In this document: piece by piece, positions 1-8,704 of the stretch | Layout of the letters: each line of letters starts with the position of its first letter | Numbering within the stretch: the stretch's first letter is position 1 | NCBI GenBank assembly: GCA_963693025.1 | Contig: OY843749.1 | Span: forward strand, 1,240,001-1,304,000 | Reading direction: 5' to 3' | DNA length: 64,000 bases | Source of the DNA: JAHRAW01 sp963693025 | GTDB lineage: Bacteria > Pseudomonadota > Gammaproteobacteria > Arenicellales > Poriferihabitantaceae | The notes under the pieces: generated by a model | Databases searched by the model: none | What the model was told of the DNA's origin: nothing | The model's input: the letters and a program-made list of their open reading frames with translations, nothing else | Made by a program: the position numbers and the translations under genes

Positions 1-726
1 AATCCCCAGAAGCGAGGTCGTATAAGAGGCGAGCCCGTAGTCCTCGCCGTAAACATAACCCACGCCTTTTCCCGGATTAACCAAACCCAGCACCAGCATT
101 TTTTCATCGCCGGCACGACGCAATGCGCTCGCTTGACTAATGTAAATGTTGATTTTTTCAGCGACTTCGGAAGCGCGTGTTTGTGATTCCGTAATCTCGC
201 CCAATAACCGAATCGGGGTGGTGTACTCCGTTATATTTCGGGCGGCGCCGTTAAAAGAAGGGGCATGCATGAGAAAAACGGGAATGTTCAAATCGTTTTC
301 CAATCGCGCCAGTAATTTTTTATGATTCGGCTTGTCGTGTTGCCCGGCGAACTGTGTGATGATAATTAAATCGGGAGCAACCTCAACAATTTTTTCAAAA
401 TCGTACGCGCCATAACCGGACCAACCCACATTGGGAATTTCCAGCACGCGCGGCACCAAAAACATCGTGTCCGTTTTGTCCCGGTCGAATGGGCCGCTTC
501 TCGGATAAACCCCTCCGGTTGCCACCAGCCGCCAATCTTCGCCCGTCGCTTTGAGCGCTTGCGGCAAATAGCCGCGATCTATCGTGATAATCCGTTCGGG
601 GTTCGCCTTAAAAGTCACCGTACGCCCGAACATATCCGTGAGTGTTTGTGTATCGGCAACCGCCGGAAGAGTGACTGCAACGAAGCACAGAACAAAACAC
701 CGCAATAAAATCGCAAGGCGCTTCAT
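1..726 (-). CDS. ABC transporter periplasmic substrate-binding protein, siderophore/cobalamin type (partial)
   Basis: The gene runs off the left edge, so only the N-terminal 242 residues are present. The start ATG (724-726, minus strand) is preceded by an AGGAG ribosome site. The protein opens with a signal peptide (MKRLAILLRCFVLCFVAVTL) ending near PAVAD, followed by TDMFGRTVTFKANPERII, the usual opening of class III helical-backbone metal receptors (BtuF/FhuD/TroA-like). Later GAYDFEKIVEVAPDLII matches the family's 'n.E.i..l.PDlIi' segment. Family members bind ferric siderophores, haem or cobalamin in the periplasm and hand them to a BtuCD-type importer. The ligand cannot be told from sequence. 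Partner permease and ATPase genes, if present, lie outside the window. Confidence 0.85.
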   Translation of the reverse strand, partial: MKRLAILLRCFVLCFVAVTLPAVADTQTLTDMFGRTVTFKANPERIITIDRGYLPQALKATGEDWRLVATGGVYPRSGPFDRDKTDTMFLVPRVLEIPNVGWSGYGAYDFEKIVEVAPDLIIITQFAGQHDKPNHKKLLARLENDLNIPVFLMHAPSFNGAARNITEYTTPIRLLGEITESQTRASEVAEKINIYISQASALRRAGDEKMLVLGLVNPGKGVGYVYGEDYGLASYTTSLLGI

Positions 727-1161
727 TGTCGTTTCTCCTAAATGGCGAGAATACTTAATAACTGAGAGATGGATGCTTTTCATTCTTCCATAAGCCGCGC
801 AAGCAGGCCGCGGTGATGATGTTGGTTCGTAGTACGGTTTTGAAAATTGAATGTTTCATTTCAGGCATCTCTTGTGAGTGGTGAAATAATAAGAATGGCG
901 GGCTCCCCGCCCAATTTATAAAAACCTTAAATAAGGTAAGCGATGACACAAACGGTTTTCCGATACTTGTGCCGGTCATTGTAGCACGCGTGTCGCGCTA
1001 CCTGTAAATACTATCATAACTCGATGTCATCCCGGCGCGCGATTCCATACCGACAACGGATAACCGGCGGCTAACAGATTGCGCCTCATCGGCACACCCA
1101 TGATGCCGGTGAAATGCTATCATCACCCACTTCCCGTTTTGACCGCCCAACAAACCCTTCG
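727..1161. other. Intergenic region with hairpin, weak inverted repeat and a possible 34-codon remnant
   Basis: This is the divergent region between the binding protein and the aminotransferase. It holds a perfect 6-bp GC hairpin (897-911, loop CTC) and an inverted repeat ACCTTA-AA-TAAGGT (924-937). Read on the minus strand, that repeat is followed by five T residues and could be a weak terminator or a regulator site. On the minus strand an ATG at 857-859 opens a 34-codon frame (755-859) beginning MKHSIFKTVL, which looks like the start of an exported protein but stops before the binding-protein gene. It may be the residue of a deleted gene. I saw no B12-box or other recognisable riboswitch core. 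Confidence 0.35.
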
Positions 1162-2376
1162 ATGAAACTGGCAACCCAACTCAACAACCTCGGCACCGAG
1201 ACCGCCTTTGCGGTTTCTGCTATGGCGGCGCAGTGGGCCGCGCGCGGGAATCGTGTTTTTGCGCTGCATCTGGGCGACATTGCGTTGCCGCCGCCGCCCG
1301 CCATCGTGGACGCCGTGTCGCGCACGCTGGGCGGCGACTACAACGGTTATTGCCCCGGCGCCGGCATTCCGTTGTTGCGCTCGCAACTGGCGCGCGTTCT
1401 CGGCGCCGAGCGCGGGCTGGAATACGCCGCGGAAAACATCTCGGTGCAGCCGGGCGGCAAGCCGGTGATTGGCAAGTTTCTGGCGACCGTGATGAATCCC
1501 GGCGACGAGGTGTTGTATCCGCTGCCGGGCTTTCCGATTTATCAATCGCAAATCTGCTATCAGGGCGGCGTGGCCGTGCCTTACGCATACCGCGCGACGA
1601 CCGCCGGCGGCTTTGCGCTCGATTTGGACGCTCTGCACGACGCGGTCACGCCCAAGACGCGCGCGTTGATTTACAACAACCACCACAACCCGACCGGCGT
1701 CTCCGCCACGCCCGACGAACTCGCCGCCATCGCCGCCCTGGCGGCAAAGCACGACTTATGGGTGCTGTCGGACGAAGCCTACGGCAACATCCGCTTCGAT
1801 GGCTCGCCGTTTCACAGCATCGCATCGCTGCCGGGCATGCGCGAGCGCACGGTGATTTTATTCACCTGCTCCAAGCAATTCGCCATGACCGGCTGGCGCT
1901 TGGGCGCGGCGCTCGGACCGCGCGAAGTCATCACTGCGATATCCACATTCAACACCAACCTTGAATCGTGCACCACGCATTTCATGCAGCAAGCACTCGG
2001 CGAAGTGTTGCAAGAAACCGCGCAAGCCGGCGGAGATTTGTCGCCGCTCATCGCCCCCATCCTCGCCGTGCTACAAGAGCGCCGAGACGCGCTGGCGCAA
2101 GCGTTGAACGACATCGCCGGCATCACCGTCGCCGCCCCGCCGAGCGCCTTTTACATCTATGTCAACATCGCCGACATCCTGCGCCGCAAAAAATTACCCG
2201 ACGCCGACGCACTCATGCGCGCGAGTCTGCAAAAAACCGGCCTGTCGTTTTGCACCGGCGAACACTTCGGCGACTCCCCGCACACCCAATACATCCGCTT
2301 CGCATTCAGCAGCATCGGCGTAGACGACATCCGCGAAAGCATGGCGGCGTGGAAGCGGTGGATTGAATCGTCATAA
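1162..2376 (+). CDS. PLP-dependent aminotransferase, class I/II
   Basis: This is a fold-type I aminotransferase of about 404 residues, the normal size for the aspartate/tyrosine/LL-DAP group. The start is taken at the ATG at 1162 (MKLATQLNNL); an in-frame codon at 1114 would add 16 residues of unlikely sequence. Visible motifs are HNPTGV (N176), DEAYG (D204, Y207), the PLP lysine in TCSKQFAMTGWR (K238), and a C-terminal YIRFAFS with the substrate-carboxylate arginine near R379. Such enzymes transfer an amino group between an amino acid and a 2-oxo acid in the cytosol. The substrate cannot be inferred. It lies 8 bases upstream of a broken dehydratase gene, so the two may once have formed an operon. 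Confidence 0.85.
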   Translation: MKLATQLNNLGTETAFAVSAMAAQWAARGNRVFALHLGDIALPPPPAIVDAVSRTLGGDYNGYCPGAGIPLLRSQLARVLGAERGLEYAAENISVQPGGKPVIGKFLATVMNPGDEVLYPLPGFPIYQSQICYQGGVAVPYAYRATTAGGFALDLDALHDAVTPKTRALIYNNHHNPTGVSATPDELAAIAALAAKHDLWVLSDEAYGNIRFDGSPFHSIASLPGMRERTVILFTCSKQFAMTGWRLGAALGPREVITAISTFNTNLESCTTHFMQQALGEVLQETAQAGGDLSPLIAPILAVLQERRDALAQALNDIAGITVAAPPSAFYIYVNIADILRRKKLPDADALMRASLQKTGLSFCTGEHFGDSPHTQYIRFAFSSIGVDDIRESMAAWKRWIESS

Positions 2377-2384
2377 CCAACGCA

Positions 2385-2744
2385 ATGAAAAAACTCCGCA
2401 GCCGGGAATGGTTTGACAACGCCGCCGAGCCGGACATGACCGCGCTTTACTTGGAGCGGCAGTTGAACTTCGGGCTGACGCGCGGCGAGTTGCAGTCCGG
2501 CTTGCCGATCATCGGCATCGCCCAAACCGGCAGCGACATCGCGCCGTGCAACCGCATTCACCTCGCGCTCGCGCAACGCGTCAAGGAAGGCGTGCGCGCC
2601 GGTTCCGGCATGGTCATCTGGCAGGACCGGCAGTTTCGCGCCGCCGGCAAAATCGACGACGAGGCGTTTATGGAGATGGCGGCGGCGCCCGCGCCGTCCG
2701 CCGGGCACTGCAACACCACGGGCACCGCGCTCAATTTGATTTCA
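2385..2744 (+). pseudogene. IlvD/Edd-family dehydratase, internally deleted and truncated
   Basis: The reading frame begins like a full sugar-acid or dihydroxy-acid dehydratase (LRSREWFDN, MTALYLERQLNFGLTRGELQ, GIAQTGSD, CNRIHLALAQRVKEGVRA). It then jumps directly to a segment that normally lies about 90 residues further on (GSGMVIWQDRQ, DEAFMEMAAAPAPSAGHCNT). The missing part would carry the first Fe-S-cluster cysteine (the TGCDKTTP region). After GTALNLIS near 2744 the similarity ends and the frame runs on in unrelated sequence to about 2927. Intact family members have roughly 570-600 residues, so this cannot be active. The truncation coincides with the point where base composition becomes AT-richer, which suggests the neighbouring catabolic island arrived here. 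Confidence 0.8.
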
Positions 2745-3249
2745 TCGGGCGACGAAAGAACCAATGTTGCGCGGCGACGGCCACCAATGCGGTTTCGTTT
2801 GCAAATCGGCCGGTCATTTTTACGATTAACGCTCATGCTATATTCATTGTCAATTTTTTCAAATAGTTACAGCACTCTACTATGTGACGAGCGGTGTGCA
2901 CAAGGCCGAGGGGTGCATTCACCGTAGCCTGTTACTGTTCGATTTGCATGTGTCAAGCGTGTCACCGACTTCGATTTTTGCCTGAATCGAACCGGCCAGC
3001 TTGTCATCTCGCCTAAACAGAGAACTTTTTCAAAAAATCAACAGTTTACGGAAAATTTCTAGTATTGGATGAGCAATTCTAACCCGCTCCGGTTGGTTGG
3101 GGAGTGTGCTCAAAGCGCTCGGTTCCAAGGGTGGTAGTATTTTTTAGGCATTTTGATGGACAGGAGTGGACATTCGCGAAATCGCGTGCTACAAGAGGCG
3201 TTCTTTTGTATCATTACTGAACTAAAGTTCAAATGGGAGAGCTGAAAGC
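2745..3249. other. Promoter region of the carbohydrate island
   Basis: This holds no convincing gene. It is AT-rich and lies between the dehydratase fragment and the regulator. It should contain the promoter of the regulator and possibly of the whole downstream operon, because every gene to 20569 points the same way. No strong sigma-70 consensus was picked out by eye. A perfect inverted repeat at 3218-3231 is listed separately. Confidence 0.5.
3218..3231. promoter_or_regulatory. Candidate operator for the SorC-type regulator
   Basis: This is a perfect inverted repeat TGAAC-TAAA-GTTCA, 18 bases upstream of the regulator start codon. SorC/DeoR-type regulators commonly bind TGAAC-containing palindromes near their own genes. 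The link to autoregulation is inference from position and symmetry alone. Confidence 0.35.
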
Positions 3250-4218
3250 ATGGCATCCAAACCGTATGACCCCGATTTGATGGCACGCGCCGCATGGCTG
3301 TCGTTCGTGGGCGATCTGTCACAAAAGGAAATCGCCAAGCGGTTGGGAATCTCGCGGATAAAAGCCAACCGCCTAATCGCACGGGCAATTGAGCGTAAGT
3401 TGGTGCGCTTCTCGGTTGAAAGCGTACCGATCGAATGCGTTTCGTTGGAAGATCAATTAGTCGGAGAATTTAATTTGTCATCATGTTTCGTAGTACCAAC
3501 GGCCACGGATGAGGACTTGCCGCTTCCCTCATTGGCTTCCGCTGGTGCTTTTGTTTTGCAAAAGGAATTTGCAGACAAACGGCACAAAGTAATCGGCATC
3601 GGTCATGGTCGAACCTTGGAGGCGACAGTGGAAGCTTTGCCGTATAAACCCCACAAGCACTTGCGCTTTGTTTCCATGCTCGGTTGCTTGAGTCGCATTG
3701 GTGCTGCCGACCCGCTGGATGTTATTCATCACCTAAGCAAAATCACCGAGGCCGAATGTTATTACTTGCCGGCACCACTGTTCGCCGCGAGCAAAAAAGA
3801 CAAGCAAATGCTGATGCAGCAGAAACTAACTCGCAAGGTTGTAAAAATGGGAATGGCGGCAGATTTTTATGTTATCGGTATTGGTGATATGGGGCAAAAG
3901 TCATATTTGTTTAAGAAGGTTACCGCGAGCGAACGCGCATCCCTACTATGTGCGGGCGCGGTCGGCGACATTCTTGGGTGTTTCATCGATGCCGCCGGCA
4001 ATGTGGTTGAATGCGACATCAACCGGCGCGCAGTTACGATTGGACTCGCATCGTTACACGGTAAGCGCGTGTTAGCCATTGCAGGCGGACGTGGAAAAGA
4101 AACGGCAATCACCGCCGCACTTCGAAGCGGCGTGGTGACTGACTTGGTAATCGATGAAAACACCGCAGCCAAGACAATGAAAACTATACGCGCTTCGCTC
4201 GTGTCGCGATCCGCTTGA
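3250..4218 (+). CDS. SorC-family sugar-binding transcriptional regulator
   Basis: This 322-residue protein has an N-terminal helix-turn-helix (residues about 8-50; LSQKEIAKRLGISRIKANRL) and a long C-terminal sugar-phosphate-binding domain of the SorC/CggR type, including VIGIGHGRTLEATVEAL, GAVGDILGCFIDAAG and VLAIAGGRGKETAI. The size is typical. Members are tetrameric regulators released from or recruited to DNA by a phosphorylated sugar. The start ATG at 3250 follows GGGAGAG. It is the first gene of the island and lies 52 bases ahead of the first binding-protein gene, so it probably controls the transport/catabolic genes in response to a phosphorylated pathway intermediate. Confidence 0.9.
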   Translation: MASKPYDPDLMARAAWLSFVGDLSQKEIAKRLGISRIKANRLIARAIERKLVRFSVESVPIECVSLEDQLVGEFNLSSCFVVPTATDEDLPLPSLASAGAFVLQKEFADKRHKVIGIGHGRTLEATVEALPYKPHKHLRFVSMLGCLSRIGAADPLDVIHHLSKITEAECYYLPAPLFAASKKDKQMLMQQKLTRKVVKMGMAADFYVIGIGDMGQKSYLFKKVTASERASLLCAGAVGDILGCFIDAAGNVVECDINRRAVTIGLASLHGKRVLAIAGGRGKETAITAALRSGVVTDLVIDENTAAKTMKTIRASLVSRSA

Positions 4219-4270
4219 ACCATGAATTCTTTTAACAACACTTTTGTAAACTTCCCTGGGAGGAAAAACC

Positions 4271-5728
4271 ATGAATAAGTCAAAAGCCGAAGATGTGGCT
4301 CGCTGTTTTTTGGCGGGTAAAATGGGTAGACGCGCTTTTCTCACGCGCATGAGCCGGCTGGGGGTGAGCGTTGCCGCCGCTAGCGGCGTTTTGAGTTCGG
4401 TCGCAAATAACGCGATGGCGGCGGACTTCGACTGGAAAAAGCACAAAGGCAAAACCATCAGGGTTTTGTTGCCCAAACATCCGTATGCGACCCACTTGAC
4501 GGCGAATATTCCAGCGTTTACCGCACTCACCGGCATCAAAGTTGAACACGACACTTTGCCAGAAGGCCCATTTTTTGAAAAGAAAACATCAGAACTCAAC
4601 ACTCGCTCAGCAACTTATGATGCTTTTATGGACGGCATTATGTTTGCCTGGGGCGAGTTGCTTGCCGGTCAAATCGCCGACTTGAACGAGTTCATCAGTG
4701 ATTCAAGCGCGACCAGTCCGGCCTATGACTGGGAAGGCATCCTGCCGAACATGCGCGCTTCATGCGCGTGGTCGGGCACCCCAGGAGACACACTTGGCGG
4801 CCCTGGATCCAAACAGATGTTGGTGCCGCTCGGCTGGGAAGGCTACTGCGTAAGTTACAACCGTGAGATTTTTGACAAAGCGAACGTATCGCCTCCGGAA
4901 AATTTGCCTGACATGCGTGAAAAATCCGCAAAAATCAAACGCGATGTCGGTGGTGGCGTGCACGGTATCAGCGTGCGTGGCGCGGCAAACTGGGGTACTA
5001 TTCACCCTGGGTACTTGTCAGGTTTCACTAGTTATGGCGGACAGGATTTTAACGCCAAAGACGGAAAGATTCGAGCGTCGATGAACAGCGCGCAGGGCAA
5101 GGAGTTCACCAAATTGTGGATTGACATGGTGCGTGAATCCGGGCCACCGAAGTGGACCGAATATATCTGGTATGAAGTCGGCCAAGACCTTGGCGCAGGC
5201 GTCGCCGGTATGATTTTTGATGCCGATATTTTGGGTTTCTTCCAGAACACCGACAGCAATAATTCGGCCGCTGGCAAAATTTCGTATGCTCCGTTTGCAG
5301 CAAATCCCGCCGCCAACGGTAATCCGGAATCAAATCTCTGGGTATGGTCGCTGGGGATGAACAACTACTCGGCTAACAAAGAAGCCGCTTGGTTCTGGAT
5401 GCAGTACAACACTATGCCGGAACAACTGCTACAGGGCGTACGTGGCAACGGCAACTTGATCGATCCGGTCCGCGGGTCGATTTGGACGGATGCGGGATTC
5501 ATCAAGCGTTTACAGGATGACTATCCGGGCTACCTCAACCAATATGAAAAAACTGTTGACAAGTGCCGAGTGTATTTCACGGCGCATCCGTTGTTTGCAC
5601 AATCAGCGGACAAATGGTCTCGAAAGCTGCACGAAATTCACGCCAAGCAGGTAACCGCGGACGAGGGACTCGATCAATTGGCCGAAGAAATCAACACCGA
5701 CCTTGATCGCGCCGGCTATTTACTCTAA
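4271..5728 (+). CDS. Sugar ABC transporter substrate-binding protein (family 1), first system
   Basis: This 485-residue extracytoplasmic binding protein follows a strong ribosome site (GGGAGGAAAAACC) at the start ATG. The N-terminus has GRRAFLTRMSRLGVSVAAAS followed by a hydrophobic stretch ending ANNAMAA, a twin-arginine-like signal. The mature part has the family 1 layout: KTIRVLLPKHPYATHL, FTALTGIKVEHD, YDAFMDGIMFAWGELLAGQIADL, and a late hinge/ligand region. It should capture a carbohydrate or polyol and deliver it to the two permeases that follow. The chemical ligand is unknown. Confidence 0.9.
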   Translation: MNKSKAEDVARCFLAGKMGRRAFLTRMSRLGVSVAAASGVLSSVANNAMAADFDWKKHKGKTIRVLLPKHPYATHLTANIPAFTALTGIKVEHDTLPEGPFFEKKTSELNTRSATYDAFMDGIMFAWGELLAGQIADLNEFISDSSATSPAYDWEGILPNMRASCAWSGTPGDTLGGPGSKQMLVPLGWEGYCVSYNREIFDKANVSPPENLPDMREKSAKIKRDVGGGVHGISVRGAANWGTIHPGYLSGFTSYGGQDFNAKDGKIRASMNSAQGKEFTKLWIDMVRESGPPKWTEYIWYEVGQDLGAGVAGMIFDADILGFFQNTDSNNSAAGKISYAPFAANPAANGNPESNLWVWSLGMNNYSANKEAAWFWMQYNTMPEQLLQGVRGNGNLIDPVRGSIWTDAGFIKRLQDDYPGYLNQYEKTVDKCRVYFTAHPLFAQSADKWSRKLHEIHAKQVTADEGLDQLAEEINTDLDRAGYLL

Positions 5729-5802
5729 CAAAGAAAGCGTTTGCAACGTGCGGAGTTGCTGATTTCGATCACCAGCTCCGCTGTTGCAACCATCGACTTG
5801 CC

Positions 5803-6711
5803 GTGAAATCCCAGCGTAAAAGGACGCTTTGGCCCAGATTGGTGCCGTATATCCTCAGCTTGCCCGCGCTTCTGGTGTGCATTGGCATTCTTGTCCCGTT
5901 TGGTACTGCGGTTTATTATTCCACACAGCGTTATATCATCACGTTGCCATTCACGCGCGGCTTTATCGGACTTGGCCAGTATTGGGACCTGTTCACCGAC
6001 AAGGCGTTTTGGCACACCGTGCAAGTTTCTTTGCTCTATACCGTGCTTACTGTCGGCCTGGAACTCGTACTAGGGCTTGCCATTGCACTTCTGTTGCGCC
6101 GCTCCACCCTCATCAACAATATCATCAGTGTTGCTCTGATGCTGCCGCTGATGGTTGCCCCGGTTATTGCCACGCTGATGTGGAAATTGATGACCGACCC
6201 GAGTTATGGAATTTTGAGTTACCTACTCAGCCTGAGTGGCATTGAGGGATTTCGCTGGGCGGCAGCACCGGGAACCGCGTTACTCACAGTCGTGCTTGTG
6301 GACATTTGGGTTTATACGCCATTCATGATCATCTTGTTGCTGGCGGGCTTGCGCTCGCTACCGACACAGCCGTTTGAAGCCGCGTTGCTCGATGGCGTGC
6401 CCAAAACATTCGTGTTTTTTCGCATCACCTTGCCGATGTTGACGCCGTACATCATCACCGCCTGCCTGTTTCGAATGCTCGACAGCATTCAGCAGTTCGA
6501 TATCATCTACGGGATGACAAAAGGCGGCCCCGGCGACACACTCAAGGTTTTTCAAGTACAAGCATATGTCGAATTTTACATCGCCAACAATGTGGGGCGG
6601 TCAGCCGCAGTGCTGATGGTGTTATGGGTTATCACCTTTGTGATCAGCAATTATTTTATCAAATACTGGCTTAAACTGCGCCGTCGAACTCATGAATTGC
6701 CCGCCGCTTAG
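5803..6711 (+). CDS. ABC transporter permease, MalF/UgpA type, first system
   Basis: This 302-residue inner-membrane permease has about six hydrophobic segments (first near residues 15-37, PYILSLPALLVCIGILVPFG). The cytoplasmic EAA loop is FEAALLDGVPKTFVFFRITLPM, which couples to the ATPase. The start is GTG at 5803; no better ATG exists near the conserved N-terminus. It is encoded 74 bases after the binding protein and overlaps the next permease by 20 bases, so translation is coupled. It forms the transmembrane pathway with the product of 6692-7585. Confidence 0.9.
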   Translation: MKSQRKRTLWPRLVPYILSLPALLVCIGILVPFGTAVYYSTQRYIITLPFTRGFIGLGQYWDLFTDKAFWHTVQVSLLYTVLTVGLELVLGLAIALLLRRSTLINNIISVALMLPLMVAPVIATLMWKLMTDPSYGILSYLLSLSGIEGFRWAAAPGTALLTVVLVDIWVYTPFMIILLLAGLRSLPTQPFEAALLDGVPKTFVFFRITLPMLTPYIITACLFRMLDSIQQFDIIYGMTKGGPGDTLKVFQVQAYVEFYIANNVGRSAAVLMVLWVITFVISNYFIKYWLKLRRRTHELPAA

Positions 6712-7585
6712 GGAAATGCTCAAGAAAACACGCCTCTTCGACGCCCTCACCACCGCCGCATACGCCTTGGCGTTGCTAGTTGTCGTATTATTTTTTCTGT
6801 TTCCGATTTTTTGGGTGTTGTTGATGTCGTTCCAGACCCACGCTGATATCCTGCGCTCGCCACCAAGTTTGTTCTTTACCCCCACACTAGACAACTACGC
6901 GGCGATCTTCGCCGGAAAAATGGAAACTTCCACAGGAACGCAAGACATTACCTTCTTGCGCAACTTGGGAAACAGCGCGCTACTGTCGTCGCTGTCGGTA
7001 TTGCTGGCATTAGTTCTTGGCGTACCGGCCGCTTACGCCTTTGCCCGCTATAAGTTTCGTTTGGGCGAGGATATCGCCTTTACGCTACTTTCTTTTCGTT
7101 TTGCACCGCCGCTATTGGTGCTGTTGCCAATGGCTTTGTATTTTGGAAAACTCGGACTCAATGATTCATATCTGAGTTTGATTTGGGTATATCAGCTGAT
7201 CGTGCTACCGCTCGTGTTATGGATTATTCGCGGCTACTTCGAGGACATAGACCCCAATATTGAACATGCCTACCGACTGGATGGAAACAGCTGGGGCGCA
7301 ACTTTCCTGAAAGTATCAATTCCACTGGCGCGGCCTGGAATTGCGGCCGCCGCATTGCTGGCATTTATCTTCGCCTGGAATAATTTTATCTTTGCTCTGG
7401 TATTGGCATCGGCGGCCAAGCAACCGGTTACCGTTGGCGCACTTTTGTTTGTAACCGGGTCTGGCATCCAATACGGTTATATCGCCGCAGCAACTGCTTT
7501 GTCAGTAGCGCCAATTCTCATGCTTGCGCTTTTCTTGCAACGGCACTTGGTCGAAGGGCTGTCGCTTGGGGCGGTCAAGGGCTGA
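6692..7585 (+). CDS. ABC transporter permease, MalG/UgpE type, first system
   Basis: This is a permease of up to 297 residues with an N-terminal helix (ALALLVVVLFFLFPIFWVLL), a periplasmic segment and five further helices. The EAA-like loop is EHAYRLDGNSWGATFLKVSIPL, the MalG-half form with the terminal EGLSLGAVKG commonly seen in this family. Two starts are possible: ATG 6692, overlapping the upstream gene, or ATG 6716 (MLKKTRLF), which is equally consistent with family length. It pairs with 5803-6711. The first ATPase gene starts 3 bases after its stop. Confidence 0.9.
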   Translation: MNCPPLREMLKKTRLFDALTTAAYALALLVVVLFFLFPIFWVLLMSFQTHADILRSPPSLFFTPTLDNYAAIFAGKMETSTGTQDITFLRNLGNSALLSSLSVLLALVLGVPAAYAFARYKFRLGEDIAFTLLSFRFAPPLLVLLPMALYFGKLGLNDSYLSLIWVYQLIVLPLVLWIIRGYFEDIDPNIEHAYRLDGNSWGATFLKVSIPLARPGIAAAALLAFIFAWNNFIFALVLASAAKQPVTVGALLFVTGSGIQYGYIAAATALSVAPILMLALFLQRHLVEGLSLGAVKG

Positions 7586-7588
7586 CTG

Positions 7589-8695
7589 ATGGCGCGTCTT
7601 GAAATAGACAACCTTACAAAAGCATTTGGATCTGTCCCGGTGTTTAACGGCATAACGTTAAACGTTGAACGAAGTGAAACCGTTGCGGTCTACGGACGCT
7701 CCGGATGCGGGAAATCCACTTTATTGAGCATCCTGTCGGGTGCGCTACCGGCCGGTGGCGGCGATATTCGCATCGACGGGCGGTCGATTATTGACGCGCA
7801 ACCCGAGGAACGTGATATCGGCATGGCGTTTCAAAATTTTGCGCTGTATCCGCATATGAACGCATTTGACAATATTGCCAGCCCATTACGTGGGAGGAAA
7901 AAACCACCGCAGGATATTAATGAAAGGGTGGAAGCCACCGCGAAGTTACTTAAAATCGACAACGTATTGTCGCATTTTCCACAAGAAATCTCCAACGGCC
8001 AAAGGCAGCGAACCTCGCTGGCACGTGCGCTGGTTGCCGAGCCCGCAGTCCTGCTTCTCGATGACCCGCTGCGGAATGTCGATGCAAAACTGCGCTATGA
8101 GATGCGGTTGGAAATGCCGAATTTGTTCCGCAGATTTCAATCGTCCGTAATCTATGTAACCCAGGACAGCCGTGAAGCAATGGCTCTAGCGGATCGCATT
8201 GCGATATTGCATAACGGTCAGTTTATACAGGTTGGACCACCACAGGATGTATATGAATTTCCGCGCACCGCAGAAGTTGGGCGCCTGCTGGGTGACCCTG
8301 CGATCAACCTGTTTCCATGCGAGACTATGGTACGTGGAGACTCCTTGTTTGTCAATCCCGTCAATTTTCCGGTGAACATTACGGGCCGTTATCAACTTCC
8401 TTCCACAAGCAAGTACCTTGCCGGTGTGCGCCCGGAAGATATCAGCATGTCCGTAGCACCAAGCGCTAACAGCCACTCGATTGAGGCAACGATCGAATCC
8501 ATAACGCTCTCCAACATCCGATCTGTATTCGTTGTCAAAACAACGACTGGTGAAAAAATGACCGTTTCCTGCCCCGAGGAAGAAACACAACAGTATGCAA
8601 CCAAACAACGGATTTATGTGTATTTCCCCGAGGAAAAAGTCTCGCTGTTCTCGCCTGACAATGAGCGACTTATCAAACAAAATCCGTCAAATTAA
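7589..8695 (+). CDS. ABC transporter ATP-binding protein with degenerate catalytic residues, first system
   Basis: This 368-residue MalK/UgpC-type ATPase has a C-terminal TOBE-like domain. Walker A is intact (GRSGCGKST, 36-44), as is the Q-loop (FQNFALYPHM). The signature reads ISNGQRQR instead of LSGGQ, the catalytic glutamate after Walker B is Asp (VLLLDDPLRNVDAKL, D159), and the switch histidine is Gln (YVTQDSREAM, Q192). These changes normally abolish or strongly slow ATP hydrolysis at that site. The next gene codes a second ATPase with intact Glu and His. The pair resembles the two-ATPase arrangement of the rhizobial glycerol importer GlpSTPQV, so a heterodimer with one weak site is likely (inference). 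Confidence 0.88.
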   Translation: MARLEIDNLTKAFGSVPVFNGITLNVERSETVAVYGRSGCGKSTLLSILSGALPAGGGDIRIDGRSIIDAQPEERDIGMAFQNFALYPHMNAFDNIASPLRGRKKPPQDINERVEATAKLLKIDNVLSHFPQEISNGQRQRTSLARALVAEPAVLLLDDPLRNVDAKLRYEMRLEMPNLFRRFQSSVIYVTQDSREAMALADRIAILHNGQFIQVGPPQDVYEFPRTAEVGRLLGDPAINLFPCETMVRGDSLFVNPVNFPVNITGRYQLPSTSKYLAGVRPEDISMSVAPSANSHSIEATIESITLSNIRSVFVVKTTTGEKMTVSCPEEETQQYATKQRIYVYFPEEKVSLFSPDNERLIKQNPSN

Positions 8696-8704
8696 GGGTG
8701 TAAG

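Noticed and set aside
840..980. Cobalamin or other metal riboswitch upstream of the binding protein
   Set aside because: There is a hairpin and an inverted repeat, but no B12 box or other recognisable conserved core.
2745..2927. Continuation of the open frame after the dehydratase fragment as a real protein C-terminus
   Set aside because: The sequence after GTALNLIS no longer resembles the family and composition shifts; it is read-through into unrelated DNA.
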